DNA from: JAFDZV01 sp048594725
GTDB taxonomy: Bacteria; Bacteroidota; Ignavibacteria; OLB7
Direction of reading: 5' to 3'
DNA: 64,000 nucleotides
Assembly (NCBI GenBank): GCA_048594725.1
Contig: JBMDXA010000024.1
Location: 1-64,000 of the forward strand
Below the pieces are notes generated by a model. It made no database searches and was not told the origin of the DNA. It worked only from the letters and a program-made list of their open reading frames with translations. The first letter of the stretch is position 1. The number at the start of each line of letters is the position of its first letter. A program made the translations under genes and the position numbers. This document shows, in pieces, positions 9,585 through 17,969 of the stretch.

Positions 9585-9931
9585 TTTAATGCTCCCTTTT
9601 TCACGATATATATATAGCCGACGAACAGCGTTACGATGAACAACAGCATCGCACCCAGGGCAAAATTGCCAAGCTCGCGGAAGCTGGCCGCCCAGGGGTA
9701 CATGAAGACGATTTCGATGTCGAACAGGATGAAGAGCATAGCCACCAGATAGAACTTCACCGAGAAGCGCTCATGCGCCGAAGCGATGGGGGGCATTCCC
9801 GATTCGTAGGTGCTCAGCTTCTCCTGCGTTATCCTATGCGGCCCAAGCAGCTCATGTGCTTTCACCGATACGATGCCGAAACCGAGGCCCGCTGCGATCA
9901 TCGCAAGGACGGGGATGTATTGCTCAAGCAT
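9575..9931 (-). CDS. nuoA: NADH-quinone oxidoreductase subunit A
   Basis: 118 residues with three membrane helices (about 7-27, 60-80, 88-112). Conserved motifs are YESGMPP in the first loop and the acidic stretch FILFDIEIVFMYPWA in helix 2, which contributes to the quinone/proton-coupling region. It is the first gene of a two-gene nuoA-nuoB unit; the region upstream (9932-10111) has no gene and probably holds its promoter. Confidence 0.96.
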   Translation of the reverse strand: MLEQYIPVLAMIAAGLGFGIVSVKAHELLGPHRITQEKLSTYESGMPPIASAHERFSVKFYLVAMLFILFDIEIVFMYPWAASFRELGNFALGAMLLFIVTLFVGYIYIVKKGALKWD

Positions 9932-10111
9932 TCGTCGTTATCTCGTTTCGAGTATTCGTAAGACGTTTTGGGTACCAATAGCGTGCAAACTTACGAAAGG
10001 GAGTTGTAAGGAGTAACAAATGATGCGTAATGGAATGTGCCTCTACAGTGCGAAATAGGGGCACAGGAGGGGGCCAGGGGGCGTTGTTACATCTCGATAC
10101 ACCCTTCCCGT

Positions 10112-10711
10112 CTACCAGCGGATGCTGAATCCCACGGCAGTGTTCATCGGATCGAAGTACAGGCGGGAGGAGACATCGTCATCCACATCGAAATCGAACA
10201 GGTGTGCCCCCACATAGGCATCGATCATCCCCAGGATCTCCACGCCGATGAAGTAGGCCGCGTTCAGGTCGCGGTTGTCGCGGTAGAACTCCCGTTGCTG
10301 CTTCAGCAGAGGGTAGCGGGAGTCGAACGTGCTGGCGGCATCCGCCTCGGCGGCCTTGTCCAGAAAAAGATTCTGATAGTAGATCACCCTGTAGATGAAA
10401 TATCCGGCCACGCCGGCGAACAGGGGGATCTTCCAGTACTGCTCGTTGTACCACTGGCCGCCGCCGGGGACTATCGACAGGAGCACCGCCGTGGTGGGGC
10501 TCTTGGTCATCACATAGCCCCCCCCGGCAACCGTATCCTCCTCCCGGCGTGGGAGAGGGGAGGGGGGCGTGGCCCCGCGCATGGTATCGAGCGCCGTGGT
10601 ATCTATCTGCTGCGAAGCGGATACCGGGGGCGTCTCCTGGGCTGCCGCCGGGGCCATCCCCGCAAGCCAGCACACCAGCGCCCATAGCAGAAAGGGGAGG
10701 AGCGGTCTCAT
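10112..10711 (-). CDS. DUF5683 domain-containing membrane protein
   Basis: 199 residues with a signal peptide (LLPFLLWALVCWLAGMAPAA, then AQE). The core MTKSPTTAVLLSIVPGGGQW followed by YNEQYWKIP matches DUF5683, a Bacteroidota family with a conserved GxGQxYN-type element and two or three membrane helices. The function is unknown. Its ATG overlaps the ridA stop codon (ATGA), so the two are cotranscribed, ridA first. The closing residues FDPMNTAVGFSIRW look like a last barrel-type or envelope strand. Confidence 0.8.
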   Translation of the reverse strand: MRPLLPFLLWALVCWLAGMAPAAAQETPPVSASQQIDTTALDTMRGATPPSPLPRREEDTVAGGGYVMTKSPTTAVLLSIVPGGGQWYNEQYWKIPLFAGVAGYFIYRVIYYQNLFLDKAAEADAASTFDSRYPLLKQQREFYRDNRDLNAAYFIGVEILGMIDAYVGAHLFDFDVDDDVSSRLYFDPMNTAVGFSIRW

Positions 10712-11088
10712 TCTACCACTGCTATTGCTTCTATCTCCACGAGCGCATCCTTCGGAAGCCGTCCCACCTGCACGGTGGAGCGGGCCGGCGCGGTGCCGCC
10801 GAAAAATTCGCCGTATACCTCGTTGACGGCCGCGAAATCGTTCATATCCTGGAGAAAAATGGTTGTCTTCACCACGTTCGCAAGGGTGGCACCGCCGGCT
10901 TCCAGCACCGCGCGCAGGTTGGCGATCACCTGGCGGGTCTGCTCGGCGGCAGTTCCCCCGGCAAAGGTTCCATCGGCCAGGAGGGCAACCTGCCCGGCCG
11001 TAAAGATCATGCTGCCGGTACGGATCGCCTGAGAATAGGGTCCGATGGGGGCGGGGGCCAGATCGGTAAGGATGACGTTGTTTGCCAT
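10708..11088 (-). CDS. ridA: RidA family reactive enamine/imine deaminase
   Basis: 126 residues from the ATG at 11088; a longer reading frame to 11214 exists but adds 42 residues with no family match. RidA proteins hydrolyse reactive 2-aminoacrylate and related imines made by PLP enzymes in the cytosol. The family pattern is intact: APAPIGPYSQAI at 11-22, FTAGQVAL, a central QTRQVIANLRAVLEAGGA and the closing VQVGRLPKDALVEIEAIAVV with the conserved arginine replaced or shifted in VGRLP. It is followed directly by the DUF5683 gene with a 4-bp overlap. Exact substrate range cannot be read from sequence. Confidence 0.92.
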   Translation of the reverse strand: MANNVILTDLAPAPIGPYSQAIRTGSMIFTAGQVALLADGTFAGGTAAEQTRQVIANLRAVLEAGGATLANVVKTTIFLQDMNDFAAVNEVYGEFFGGTAPARSTVQVGRLPKDALVEIEAIAVVE

Positions 11089-11241
11089 GATATACAGGAT
11101 ATGGAACAGGATATGAAGGGCTCCAACATAGCGAACGCCGGGTGAGCCAGCAACCCGGCTTACATTATCGCAACATTTTTCAACGTATCCATTCTTGCCA
11201 ATTGTCCCCGGCATGCGTACATTTGCTGCTCTTTGGCATCC

Positions 11242-11315
<74 letters not shown>

Positions 11316-11371
11316 CGTTCTACTTGCATTCGGATCAAAGATCGGTTAACTTTGTAGTTATCCTTTCGAAT

Positions 11372-11444
11372 TGCCCTGTGGTGTAACTGGCAACACGTCT
11401 GACTCTGGATCAGAAGAGTCCAGGTTCGAGCCCTGGCGGGGCAA
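11372..11444 (+). tRNA. tRNA-Gln (anticodon CTG)
   Basis: 73-nt cloverleaf. Acceptor UGCCCUG/CGGGGCA with the U1-A72 pair typical of glutamine tRNA, anticodon stem UCUGA/UCAGA around CUCUGGA, T arm CCAGG-UUCGAGC-CCUGG. CCA is not encoded. Confidence 0.93.
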
Positions 11445-11510
11445 CTGATAGAACGGCCGATATCGGGTACAATACCCTTACAGATACTGTTCATGGTATC
11501 GGCGCTGTAT

Positions 11511-11582
11511 GCCGCGTTCGTCTAGCGGTTAGGACGCCGCCCTCTCACGGCGGTAGCACGAGTTCGATTCTCGTACGCGGTA
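11511..11582 (+). tRNA. tRNA-Glu (anticodon CTC)
   Basis: 72-nt cloverleaf. Anticodon stem CCGCC/GGCGG around CUCUCAC, T arm ACGAG-UUCGAUU-CUCGU. The acceptor GCCGCGU/ACGCGGU ends in an unusual G1-U72 wobble. CCA is not encoded. It is the last of three tRNAs in a row and is followed by a terminator. Confidence 0.92.
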
Positions 11583-11585
11583 CTG

Positions 11586-11618
11586 AAAAGCCCGGCTGGT
11601 CTCCAGTCGGGCTTTTTC
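11586..11618 (+). terminator. Rho-independent terminator of the tRNA cluster
   Basis: Stem AAAAGCCCGGCTGG/CCAGTCGGGCTTTT (one G-T pair) with a 3-nt loop, followed by TTTCTTT, four bases after tRNA-Glu. Confidence 0.9.
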
Positions 11619-11889
11619 TTTGTCCGTTCCCGCCTTCGGCCCGATGCGGAACACGGTTTGCTGACGATCTGCTCCCTGGAGAAGGGTTCTCGCCGGAGAG
11701 CCCTCCTCCCCGTTTATCTGTCGTTCCGATTAATATCATTAACCAGGTTTGATGGCTTAAGGAGACTTTTTTGCAATCATCCGGAGGTCGTGGATTTTGG
11801 GCACGGTTTGTGCGTAACATTACCACAGCAGCGACGAAGGTTTAAGCAAAGCTAACGGTGTGATTAAGTAAACGTAGTCCCTTAAGAAG

Positions 11890-12333
11890 ATGATTTGGCA
11901 GGTTGATAGAACTATGTACAGTGAAGCAAACGGTGCGGGCAGCCGGCGTCATCGAATCATGATCGTCGAAGACAATGCTGCCATCGCCAAAGCTATGCAG
12001 TTTGCTCTGCAGCGTGCGGGATACGAGACGAAGTGGTGCGAAGACGAGTCCATCTATCAGCAGATCCGCGAGTGGAAACCGGACCTGATCCTGATGGACC
12101 TGCGTATGCCCCGCCTGGATGGCGGCGTAGCTACCGCTACCATCAAGTCCGATCCCGAAACTCAGGGAATCCCCGTGATTATCGTCACGGCCGATCAGGT
12201 TACCCGCGAGCGGTTCGAGAAGATGTGCGCCAACGACCTGGTGAACAAGCCGTTCCGCGTGCCGCAGCTTCTGGAGCGGATCGGGTACTGGCTGCGCCAG
12301 CGCGATGTGGGCGTGGGTCTTGCCAATGCCTGA
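11890..12333 (+). CDS. Single-domain response regulator (CheY-like receiver)
   Basis: 147 residues (139 if the in-frame ATG at 11914 is used). One receiver domain and nothing else: the acidic pair in IMIVEDN, the phosphoacceptor aspartate in LILMDLRMP, the threonine in IIVTAD and the lysine in LVNKPFR are all present. With no output domain it would act by protein contact or as a phosphorelay step. No kinase gene adjoins it. It sits between the tRNA cluster and its own terminator at 12352, so it is a monocistronic unit. Partner unknown. Confidence 0.88.
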   Translation: MIWQVDRTMYSEANGAGSRRHRIMIVEDNAAIAKAMQFALQRAGYETKWCEDESIYQQIREWKPDLILMDLRMPRLDGGVATATIKSDPETQGIPVIIVTADQVTRERFEKMCANDLVNKPFRVPQLLERIGYWLRQRDVGVGLANA

Positions 12334-12351
12334 GCGAGCGTGTAACGAGGC

Positions 12352-12390
12352 GGCGGGGGACCATGCATAGCCCCGCTTTTCGTTTCTTTT
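12352..12390 (+). terminator. Rho-independent terminator
   Basis: GC stem GCGGGG/CCCCGC with a 12-nt loop followed by TTTTCGTTTCTTTT, 19 bp after the response-regulator stop. Confidence 0.75.
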
Positions 12391-12454
12391 CTCCCTTGTT
12401 GCGGAACCGCTTTCCCCTCATCCCGCACTCAGAGCCCGATGAGCGTTTCCGTTG

Positions 12455-13060
12455 CTACCATTCGATTCCGCCAAGAATCAGCTGATGTATTCCCCTGACG
12501 GCTTTTGCGTTGGGGAGATCGTTTGCGTTGAAGGTCAGATGCGTGAGCGCGCATTCGTAGACATGCGTGTTCGTGTAGAAGACCGCCACACGTGTTATCG
12601 TCGCCAGCGAATCGGTTGAATAGCTGTAGGCGGCGAACCTCCGTCTGCCGATGGCGAACTCCTCCGGATCGCCCACCATCTGCGCCCGCCCGTTGCTCCG
12701 TTTCATATGCCGCTGATAGCTGGCATCCACCAGTCCCCGCAATCCATCGCGCGATAGGATACTCCGTACAGCATTGTCGGCCTGTGCCTCGCTGAAGATG
12801 GCCGAGAGCGTATACTCCGGGTTGCATGCCACTGCAAACACCTGGGGCGATTCCAGTTGCCCGGCATCCAGCATCACCCAGGTTACCGGAAGGCGCGCGG
12901 CCATATCACCGCTCGGCGAGTGGATCTGCTCGGAGGAGAGTAGGATCGCCGGGAGCTGCTCGGAGCCCCCCTCTGTCTGCTGGGTCTGCCTGGCTCCGAA
13001 GCAACCGGCCGCAGCGGTTGCCAGAAGAAGGAATGCGAATTGGCGGAAACGGATCATCAC
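12455..13060 (-). CDS. Putative lipoprotein, function unknown
   Basis: 201 residues. The N-terminus MMIRFRQFAFLLLATAAAGC is a type II signal peptide with cysteine 20 as the likely lipidated residue. After a low-complexity linker the body (RLPVTWVMLDAGQLESPQVF, EEFAIGRRRFAAYSYSTDSL, FYTNTHVYECALTHLTF) resembles small PsbP/DUF1795-type folds seen in other lipoproteins, but the match is too weak for a name. It lies downstream of a DUF1684 lipoprotein on the same strand with a gap of 120 bp, so they may share a transcript. Confidence 0.7.
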   Translation of the reverse strand: MMIRFRQFAFLLLATAAAGCFGARQTQQTEGGSEQLPAILLSSEQIHSPSGDMAARLPVTWVMLDAGQLESPQVFAVACNPEYTLSAIFSEAQADNAVRSILSRDGLRGLVDASYQRHMKRSNGRAQMVGDPEEFAIGRRRFAAYSYSTDSLATITRVAVFYTNTHVYECALTHLTFNANDLPNAKAVRGIHQLILGGIEW

Positions 13061-13180
13061 AGGGGAATATCTCTATCTATAAAATCTTGGAACTGCTTGA
13101 CGTTCTGCGAGCCACCGGCATGCGAAATCGCTCCCGGCCGGCTTCGGGGCACCGGAATCCTCTACCGGATGGTGCCGGTT

Positions 13181-13849
13181 CTAATGCGGTGCGGCATCCG
13201 CCGGGAGCTTCTCTCCGGCACGGATGGCCGCCTCCAGAATATTCTCATCCGGCACCAGCGGGCAGGTATAGTCCGGGTTGTAGGCGCAATAGGGATTGTA
13301 CGCCAGATTGAAATCGAGCCGGTAGCGCCCATCCTCTCTGATCTCCAGGTCGAGATAGCGCCCCACCTCGTAGGTATCGGTTCCGTTGGTCGCATCCTTG
13401 AACGGGACGAACAGGGCTCCGGGGTTGTTCTCCGAGGTAAATGCGGCCAGCGTGCACGGCTTCCCATCCACCGTAAAGGAGAAGGTGCCGTAGCGGCGCA
13501 TGGCGCGCACATCCCCCTTGGTGGCCCCTATCGACACCTGCTGGGGGTTCGGCAGGCGCGCGATATCAAGATCGAATGCCAGCGACGTATCCGGGGGAAA
13601 ATACCGGAGTCCGGTGAATGTGAGGCGCTTCCCCTCCGGGATCGGCGAGCCATCCTGCCGGAACGCGTCATCCTTGCCGGTGCGCTCCCGCATCAGCGCC
13701 GCGTGGTCGTAGGGAGCCGCCGCCGGGGCCGCCGTACCGCCATGCCCGGTTTCGTCCGGCTTCCGGTCGCCGCACCCGGCCAGCGCCAGGGCCAGCAGGG
13801 GAAGGGGGGCGAGGAGATATTTTCTCGGTCCGGTCATCATCGTCCTCAT
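13181..13849 (-). CDS. DUF1684 domain-containing lipoprotein
   Basis: 222 residues from the ATG at 13849, chosen because MRTMMTGPRKYLLAPLPLLA then LALAGC is a standard lipoprotein signal; an ATG at 13900 would add 17 residues in front. The C-terminal half carries the DUF1684 signature: FVPFKDATNGTDTYEVGRYL, NLAYNPYCAYNPDYTCPLVP and ENILEAAIRAGEK. The cysteines and histidine-poor NPYCAYN block are the most conserved part of the family. The role is unknown; homologues are exported proteins in many Bacteroidota and Actinobacteria. Confidence 0.87.
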   Translation of the reverse strand: MRTMMTGPRKYLLAPLPLLALALAGCGDRKPDETGHGGTAAPAAAPYDHAALMRERTGKDDAFRQDGSPIPEGKRLTFTGLRYFPPDTSLAFDLDIARLPNPQQVSIGATKGDVRAMRRYGTFSFTVDGKPCTLAAFTSENNPGALFVPFKDATNGTDTYEVGRYLDLEIREDGRYRLDFNLAYNPYCAYNPDYTCPLVPDENILEAAIRAGEKLPADAAPH

Positions 13850-14308
13850 AAGTGGAGGGGATATACGTCTACTAGTTCCATGACGGTTCTCGCCGTTCAT
13901 GCCGGCTGCGGGCCTCCCGGTCTCCGTTCCCGGCGGGAAGCAGGGGTGAACAGGGGAAGGGATAACTTACGAAATCCGGGATATGCCGCGGGGCCGGGGA
14001 GAGGAACGCATCCAATCCGGGGCCTGTGCGGCCACGGACGCAACAGAATGACCGCTTCCGAGTAGAATAGAGCCATCGAAAGAGCTATACGCCCTTTTTC
14101 TTGCAATTTTCACAGGAATTCGCCTCCCGATGGTTTATCAGGAGGCATCCCGCCGTCGTTCCCGCCGCTATCCGGGGCACCCCTGTTTCAAGGGGAAATA
14201 GTCCTTGCATGGCGGGAGAGCCACGTGTAATATTGAACTGGTAACCCGGCCGCCCACCTTCTACGGGTGTAGGGCGGCCATCACAACCCGAACAGAGGAG
14301 CGTTTCCC
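13850..14308. other. Divergent intergenic region with a GC hairpin before the TPR gene
   Basis: 459 bp between the leftward DUF1684 gene and the rightward TPR gene; no convincing gene. A perfect 8-bp GC stem GGCCGCCC/GGGCGGCC lies at 14248-14279 and a small hairpin CCCCT/AGGGG at 14180-14195. The GC hairpin is 29 bp before the TPR start and lacks a T run, so it would be in that gene's leader rather than a terminator. A good ribosome site, GAGGAG, sits about nine bases before the ATG at 14309. Confidence 0.5.
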
Positions 14309-15742
14309 ATGGACACGTATAATTTCGGTGACGACGACCTCTCTGAGGGACTAAGCCCTGAAGAACGCGACGATGTGATTCGCCGGTTCCGGGAGCGGCT
14401 GAATGGCGACCCCGGCGATGATGATATATCGATCCCTAACGTTGACGTGCTGGAAGAGTTAGTGGAGGACTGCATCGAGGAGGAAAGTTATGCCGAAGCG
14501 CTTCGGCTTTCCGAGCACTGGCTTCGTTTCGCTCCGTACAGCCATGCCGCATGGCTGCGCAAGGGGATAATCCTTACGAATCTTGGTCGTCCGGAGGAGG
14601 CGCTGGCCTGTTATGACCAGGCCGATGTGCTGAACCCTTCGGATCTGGATACATTGATCAACAGGGGCGTTGCCCTGGATGCGCTGGGCCTTGGCGATCG
14701 CGCCATCCAGTGCTTCGACGGAGCGCTGGCGCGCGAATCGGCCAACGAGGAGGCGCTTTTCAACAAGGCGATAGCCCTCGAGCGGCTGGAACGCTACGAG
14801 GATGCCGCCGCCATCTTCCGCTCGCTGCTGCGGAGCGAACAGTTCGGCAAGGAATGCCTGTACGAACTGGGATACTGCTTCGATTTTCTGGACCGGCTCG
14901 ATGACTCGCTTCAGGCCTACGAGCGGTATCTGGATGAGGACCCGTTCAATTTCAATGCGTGGTACAACCGCGGGATCGTCCTGGGGCGCAAGGGACATTT
15001 CCAGAAAGCGGTGGATAGTTACGATATGGCGCTGGCGATCCACGAGGAGTTCCCCGCCGCCTGGTACAACCGGGGGAACAGCCTTGCCAACCTCGGGCGT
15101 CTGCCGGAGGCGGTCTCCTGCTATCGCGAAACCCTGAAGTACGAGCCGGAGGATGCCGCCGCCTGGTATAATCTGGGGAATGCCTACGAGGAGATGGGAT
15201 CGTATGCCGAGGCGATCGAGTGCTTCAATCATGCCCTGAAGTTCCAGCCGGAGAACTACGAAGTCTACTTCGGCCGCGGAAGCTGCTACGATGCCCTGGA
15301 ACAGTTCGAGAATGCCCTGGCCGATTACGATGCCGCGCTGGTGGTCAATACGCTCGATCCCGATCTCTGGTTTGCCCGCGCCGATGTCCTTTACAACATG
15401 GGGCGGGTCAAGGAAGCGATCGAATGCTACCACCAGGCCACCGAGATAGACCCCTCGGATGTGGAGTGCTGGTACGAGTATGCCGAGACGCTCTACGAGG
15501 ATGGCCGGTTCCCCGATTCGCTGGCGGCATTCGAACGTGCCATCAGCCTGGACCCCGACTGGGGGGAATCGCATTACGGCCGGGCCAAGTCGCTGCTGGC
15601 GATGAAGCGCCTGCCGGAGATGACCTACGCCCTGCGCGATGCCATCCGTCTGGACCCCCGTATGCGGGAGGAGTTCGCCATCGAATTTCCCGAAGTCGCG
15701 GCGCTTCACGAGGTCAGGAAGGTGCTTCTTGGCAATGAATAA
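14309..15742 (+). CDS. Tetratricopeptide-repeat protein
   Basis: 477 residues, no signal peptide or membrane segment, so cytosolic. About eleven TPR units run from residue 65 to 455, with typical WYNRGNSLANLGRLPEAVSC, WYNLGNAYEEMGSYAEAIEC and WYEYAETLYEDGRFPDSLAA blocks. The first 55 residues are acidic (DTYNFGDDDLSEGLSPEERD). TPR arrays serve as protein-protein scaffolds; the partner is not identifiable. It is monocistronic: a GC hairpin lies in its leader and a terminator at 15770. Confidence 0.9.
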   Translation: MDTYNFGDDDLSEGLSPEERDDVIRRFRERLNGDPGDDDISIPNVDVLEELVEDCIEEESYAEALRLSEHWLRFAPYSHAAWLRKGIILTNLGRPEEALACYDQADVLNPSDLDTLINRGVALDALGLGDRAIQCFDGALARESANEEALFNKAIALERLERYEDAAAIFRSLLRSEQFGKECLYELGYCFDFLDRLDDSLQAYERYLDEDPFNFNAWYNRGIVLGRKGHFQKAVDSYDMALAIHEEFPAAWYNRGNSLANLGRLPEAVSCYRETLKYEPEDAAAWYNLGNAYEEMGSYAEAIECFNHALKFQPENYEVYFGRGSCYDALEQFENALADYDAALVVNTLDPDLWFARADVLYNMGRVKEAIECYHQATEIDPSDVECWYEYAETLYEDGRFPDSLAAFERAISLDPDWGESHYGRAKSLLAMKRLPEMTYALRDAIRLDPRMREEFAIEFPEVAALHEVRKVLLGNE

Positions 15743-15769
15743 GCGTCCGAAAGCGTAATTCCGATATCC

Positions 15770-15804
15770 AATCCCGTGTGGCCCGCCGCCGCACGGGATT
15801 TTCT
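15770..15804 (+). terminator. Rho-independent terminator of the TPR gene
   Basis: Perfect stem AATCCCGTG/CACGGGATT with a 13-nt loop, then TTCT. It begins 28 bp after the TPR stop. The GTG at 15776, a possible start for the next gene, falls inside the stem. Confidence 0.8.
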
Positions 15805-15877
15805 ATGCCTGCCCGTTCTAACCGTCCTGTTCAATGCGAAGGCTCCACCGGGGCATTCTTTCTCCTACTGTTCCCAC

Positions 15878-16981
15878 GTGCCGTACAGAGCATCCATCTC
15901 ATCGTCATCACCATCGCCGGACGATCTGCCGGCGATCGCCGTTGGCATCCTCAGCTACAACCGCTGCCAGGAGGTGATGCGCACGCTCGATATGTTCCAG
16001 CGGATCGACTACCCGCGCGGCCGGATGCGGCTGATCGTGATCGACAATGCCAGCAGCGACGGCACGGCCGCGGCCATCCGGGAGAAGTACGGGGAGGAGG
16101 TTGAGGTGATGGCGCTGCCGGATAATCTCGGGGCGGTGGCGCGCAATCGCGTGATGCTGGAAGCTCCCGAACCCTATATCTTCTGCTTCGACGAGGATTG
16201 CACCCCGGCGCACGCCGGAATCCTCCGCGAGGTTGTACGCTTCATGGAGGCGAATCCCTATTTTGGGGCGCTCTGCTTCCGGAGCATCAATCTCTATACG
16301 GGGCTTACCGAGTTCGGCGATATGGGGAAGTTCTCCCGCCGCCGGCTTCGCGGGAGCGGCTACGAGGGGATGTTCGTGGTCGGTGCCGGGATGTGTTTCC
16401 GGCGCGATGCGATACGCCGTACACGGGGCTACGATGAGCGGCTGTTCTGGGGAGGAGAGGAATATGCGCTCGGCCTGGAGCTTCTGTATCACGATATACC
16501 GGTGGCGCTCGATCACCGGTTTGCGCTGGTACACCGCCATGCCCCGCGCGCGGTAAGCCCGGCCCGGGCGATGGAGGTGGATACCCGAAACAACATCTGG
16601 TGCTCGTTCAAGTTCTTCCCCTTTCCCCTCTCCGTGATGGTGGCCTCCATGCATACCGGCCGCCGCCTGCTCACCGCCGTGCTGAAGCGGAAGCCGGGAG
16701 GACCCGAGGCGGTGCTGCGGGGAATACGCGAGGCGCTCCGGGGGCTCCCCGATATTCTCGTGCACCGCACCCCCATCCCGGTCAGCCGCATAGCACGGCA
16801 CAACCGATGGTTCTTCCAGATGTTCTATGCGGCCGGTACCACCCCAAGCGTCGGCAACGGCGAGGTGCCCTCGGAGAAGACTATGCTGGAGGCTTACCGT
16901 AGAACCCTGGTCGCAAGCGCTCTTGAGGACGCTTCCATGCCATCCCCTTCCCCCGGTCCCTCCTCCCAATCGAACATCTAA
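15878..16981 (+). CDS. Family 2 glycosyltransferase
   Basis: About 367 residues from the GTG at 15878. A GTG at 15776 also opens the frame, but it lies inside a terminator stem and would add 34 residues with no family resemblance. GT-A fold features: AVGILSYNRCQEVMRTL at the N-terminus, VIDNASSDGT with the nucleotide-sugar aspartate, the FCFDEDCTP block with the DxD-like acidic pair, and WGGEEYALGLELL with the ED catalytic region. The product would be a sugar transfer to a cell-surface glycan or a protein; the donor is unknown. The last codons run into an intergenic repeat at 16968-17000. Confidence 0.88.
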   Translation: MPYRASISSSSPSPDDLPAIAVGILSYNRCQEVMRTLDMFQRIDYPRGRMRLIVIDNASSDGTAAAIREKYGEEVEVMALPDNLGAVARNRVMLEAPEPYIFCFDEDCTPAHAGILREVVRFMEANPYFGALCFRSINLYTGLTEFGDMGKFSRRRLRGSGYEGMFVVGAGMCFRRDAIRRTRGYDERLFWGGEEYALGLELLYHDIPVALDHRFALVHRHAPRAVSPARAMEVDTRNNIWCSFKFFPFPLSVMVASMHTGRRLLTAVLKRKPGGPEAVLRGIREALRGLPDILVHRTPIPVSRIARHNRWFFQMFYAAGTTPSVGNGEVPSEKTMLEAYRRTLVASALEDASMPSPSPGPSSQSNI

Positions 16982-17000
16982 AATCGTACATCGAACATCC
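16968..17000. repeat. Short intergenic repeat, AATCGTACATCGAACATC type
   Basis: ATCGAACATC occurs at 16969-16978 and 16990-16999 around AAATCGTACATCGA. The first copy encodes the last residues of the glycosyltransferase. The 14-mer AAATCGTACATCGA recurs at 51960-51973. Confidence 0.6.
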
Positions 17001-17005
17001 TCTCC

Positions 17006-17389
17006 ATGTCCCACCTTTCCATGATACGAGTGATCGGAGCCGAGATCTACGCACGCCACGGGGTTGGCGAGGCCGAGCGCAGCATCGGCGGCCGCTACAG
17101 CTTCGATCTCGAGATCGAGGCGGATATCACCGCCGCCGCCGCAAGCGACCATCTGGATGACACGGTGAACTACCAGGAGGCCTACGAGCTTGCGCGCGAT
17201 GTGCTCACCGGCACCAACCGCCGTCTTCTGGAGTCGCTCGTGGCGGAGATCGCCGATTCGCTGCTGGAGCGATTTCCGATAGCCCATGCGGTGACCGTGC
17301 GGCTGCGAAAACTCTCCGTGCCGATCGATGGGGTGATGCGCGCGGTGGAGGTGGAGACCCGGAAGGAGCGGAGGCGAACCGATGGCTGA
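17006..17389 (+). CDS. folB: Dihydroneopterin aldolase
   Basis: 127 residues (ATG at 17006; an in-frame ATG at 17021 is possible). Catalyses 7,8-dihydroneopterin to 6-hydroxymethyl-7,8-dihydropterin and glycolaldehyde in folate synthesis. Hallmarks: IYARHGVGEAERSIGGRYSF near the N-terminus, which includes the substrate-binding glutamate, the central DTVNYQEAYELARD, and the C-terminal VTVRLRKLSVPIDG with the catalytic lysine region. The last 8 bp overlap the start of folK, the next enzyme of the pathway. Confidence 0.93.
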   Translation: MSHLSMIRVIGAEIYARHGVGEAERSIGGRYSFDLEIEADITAAAASDHLDDTVNYQEAYELARDVLTGTNRRLLESLVAEIADSLLERFPIAHAVTVRLRKLSVPIDGVMRAVEVETRKERRRTDG

Positions 17390-17933
17390 TACTGAAACCT
17401 CCGGCGATGGCGCGGGAAACATCTATCGCGCCTATCTCTCGCTCGGGGCCAATATCGGCGGGCGGGAGGAGACCATCGCACGGGCTCTGGGAGCGATCGG
17501 TGCCCTTCCCGGCGTGCGCCTGCTGGCGGTCTCCTCGCTCTACAGAACCGCTCCGGTCGGCTATCTCGACCAGCCGGAGTTCATCAACGGTGCCGCTCTT
17601 CTTGAAACGGTTCTGGAGCCGGAGGTGCTGCTGGGGCGGCTGCGGGAGATCGAGCAGGAGCTGGGGCGGGTACGGCGGGAACGGTGGCGCGAGCGGGAGA
17701 TCGATATCGATATCATCCTGATCGATGATCTGGTGCTGGCAACGCCCGCCCTTACGGTTCCGCACCCGGAGATGCATCGCCGTGGCTTTGTGCTCGCCCC
17801 ACTGGCCGAGATCGCCCCGGATGCGCTCCATCCGCTGCTGGGAAAGAGCGTCCGGGAACTGCTCTCCGGTCTCGAGGATACCTCCGGGGTGATACGCGCC
17901 GGGGAGATGGGCAAGGCCGCCGGGCACGGTTGA
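17382..17933 (+). CDS. folK: 6-hydroxymethyl-7,8-dihydropterin pyrophosphokinase
   Basis: 183 residues. Transfers pyrophosphate from ATP to the folB product. HPPK motifs: AYLSLGANIGGREETIARAL near the N-terminus, SSLYRTAPVGYLDQPEFING with the pterin-binding aromatic, and the magnesium/ATP block REREIDIDIILIDD followed by VPHPEMHRRGFVLAPLAEI. Starts inside the end of folB, so translation is probably coupled. An extra 25 residues at the end (SGLEDTSGVIRAGEMGKAA) have no obvious match. Confidence 0.95.
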   Translation: MADTETSGDGAGNIYRAYLSLGANIGGREETIARALGAIGALPGVRLLAVSSLYRTAPVGYLDQPEFINGAALLETVLEPEVLLGRLREIEQELGRVRRERWREREIDIDIILIDDLVLATPALTVPHPEMHRRGFVLAPLAEIAPDALHPLLGKSVRELLSGLEDTSGVIRAGEMGKAAGHG

Positions 17934-17969
17934 ACGTATCACGCAACGCCGCAAAGGAGCGCAGCGAAG

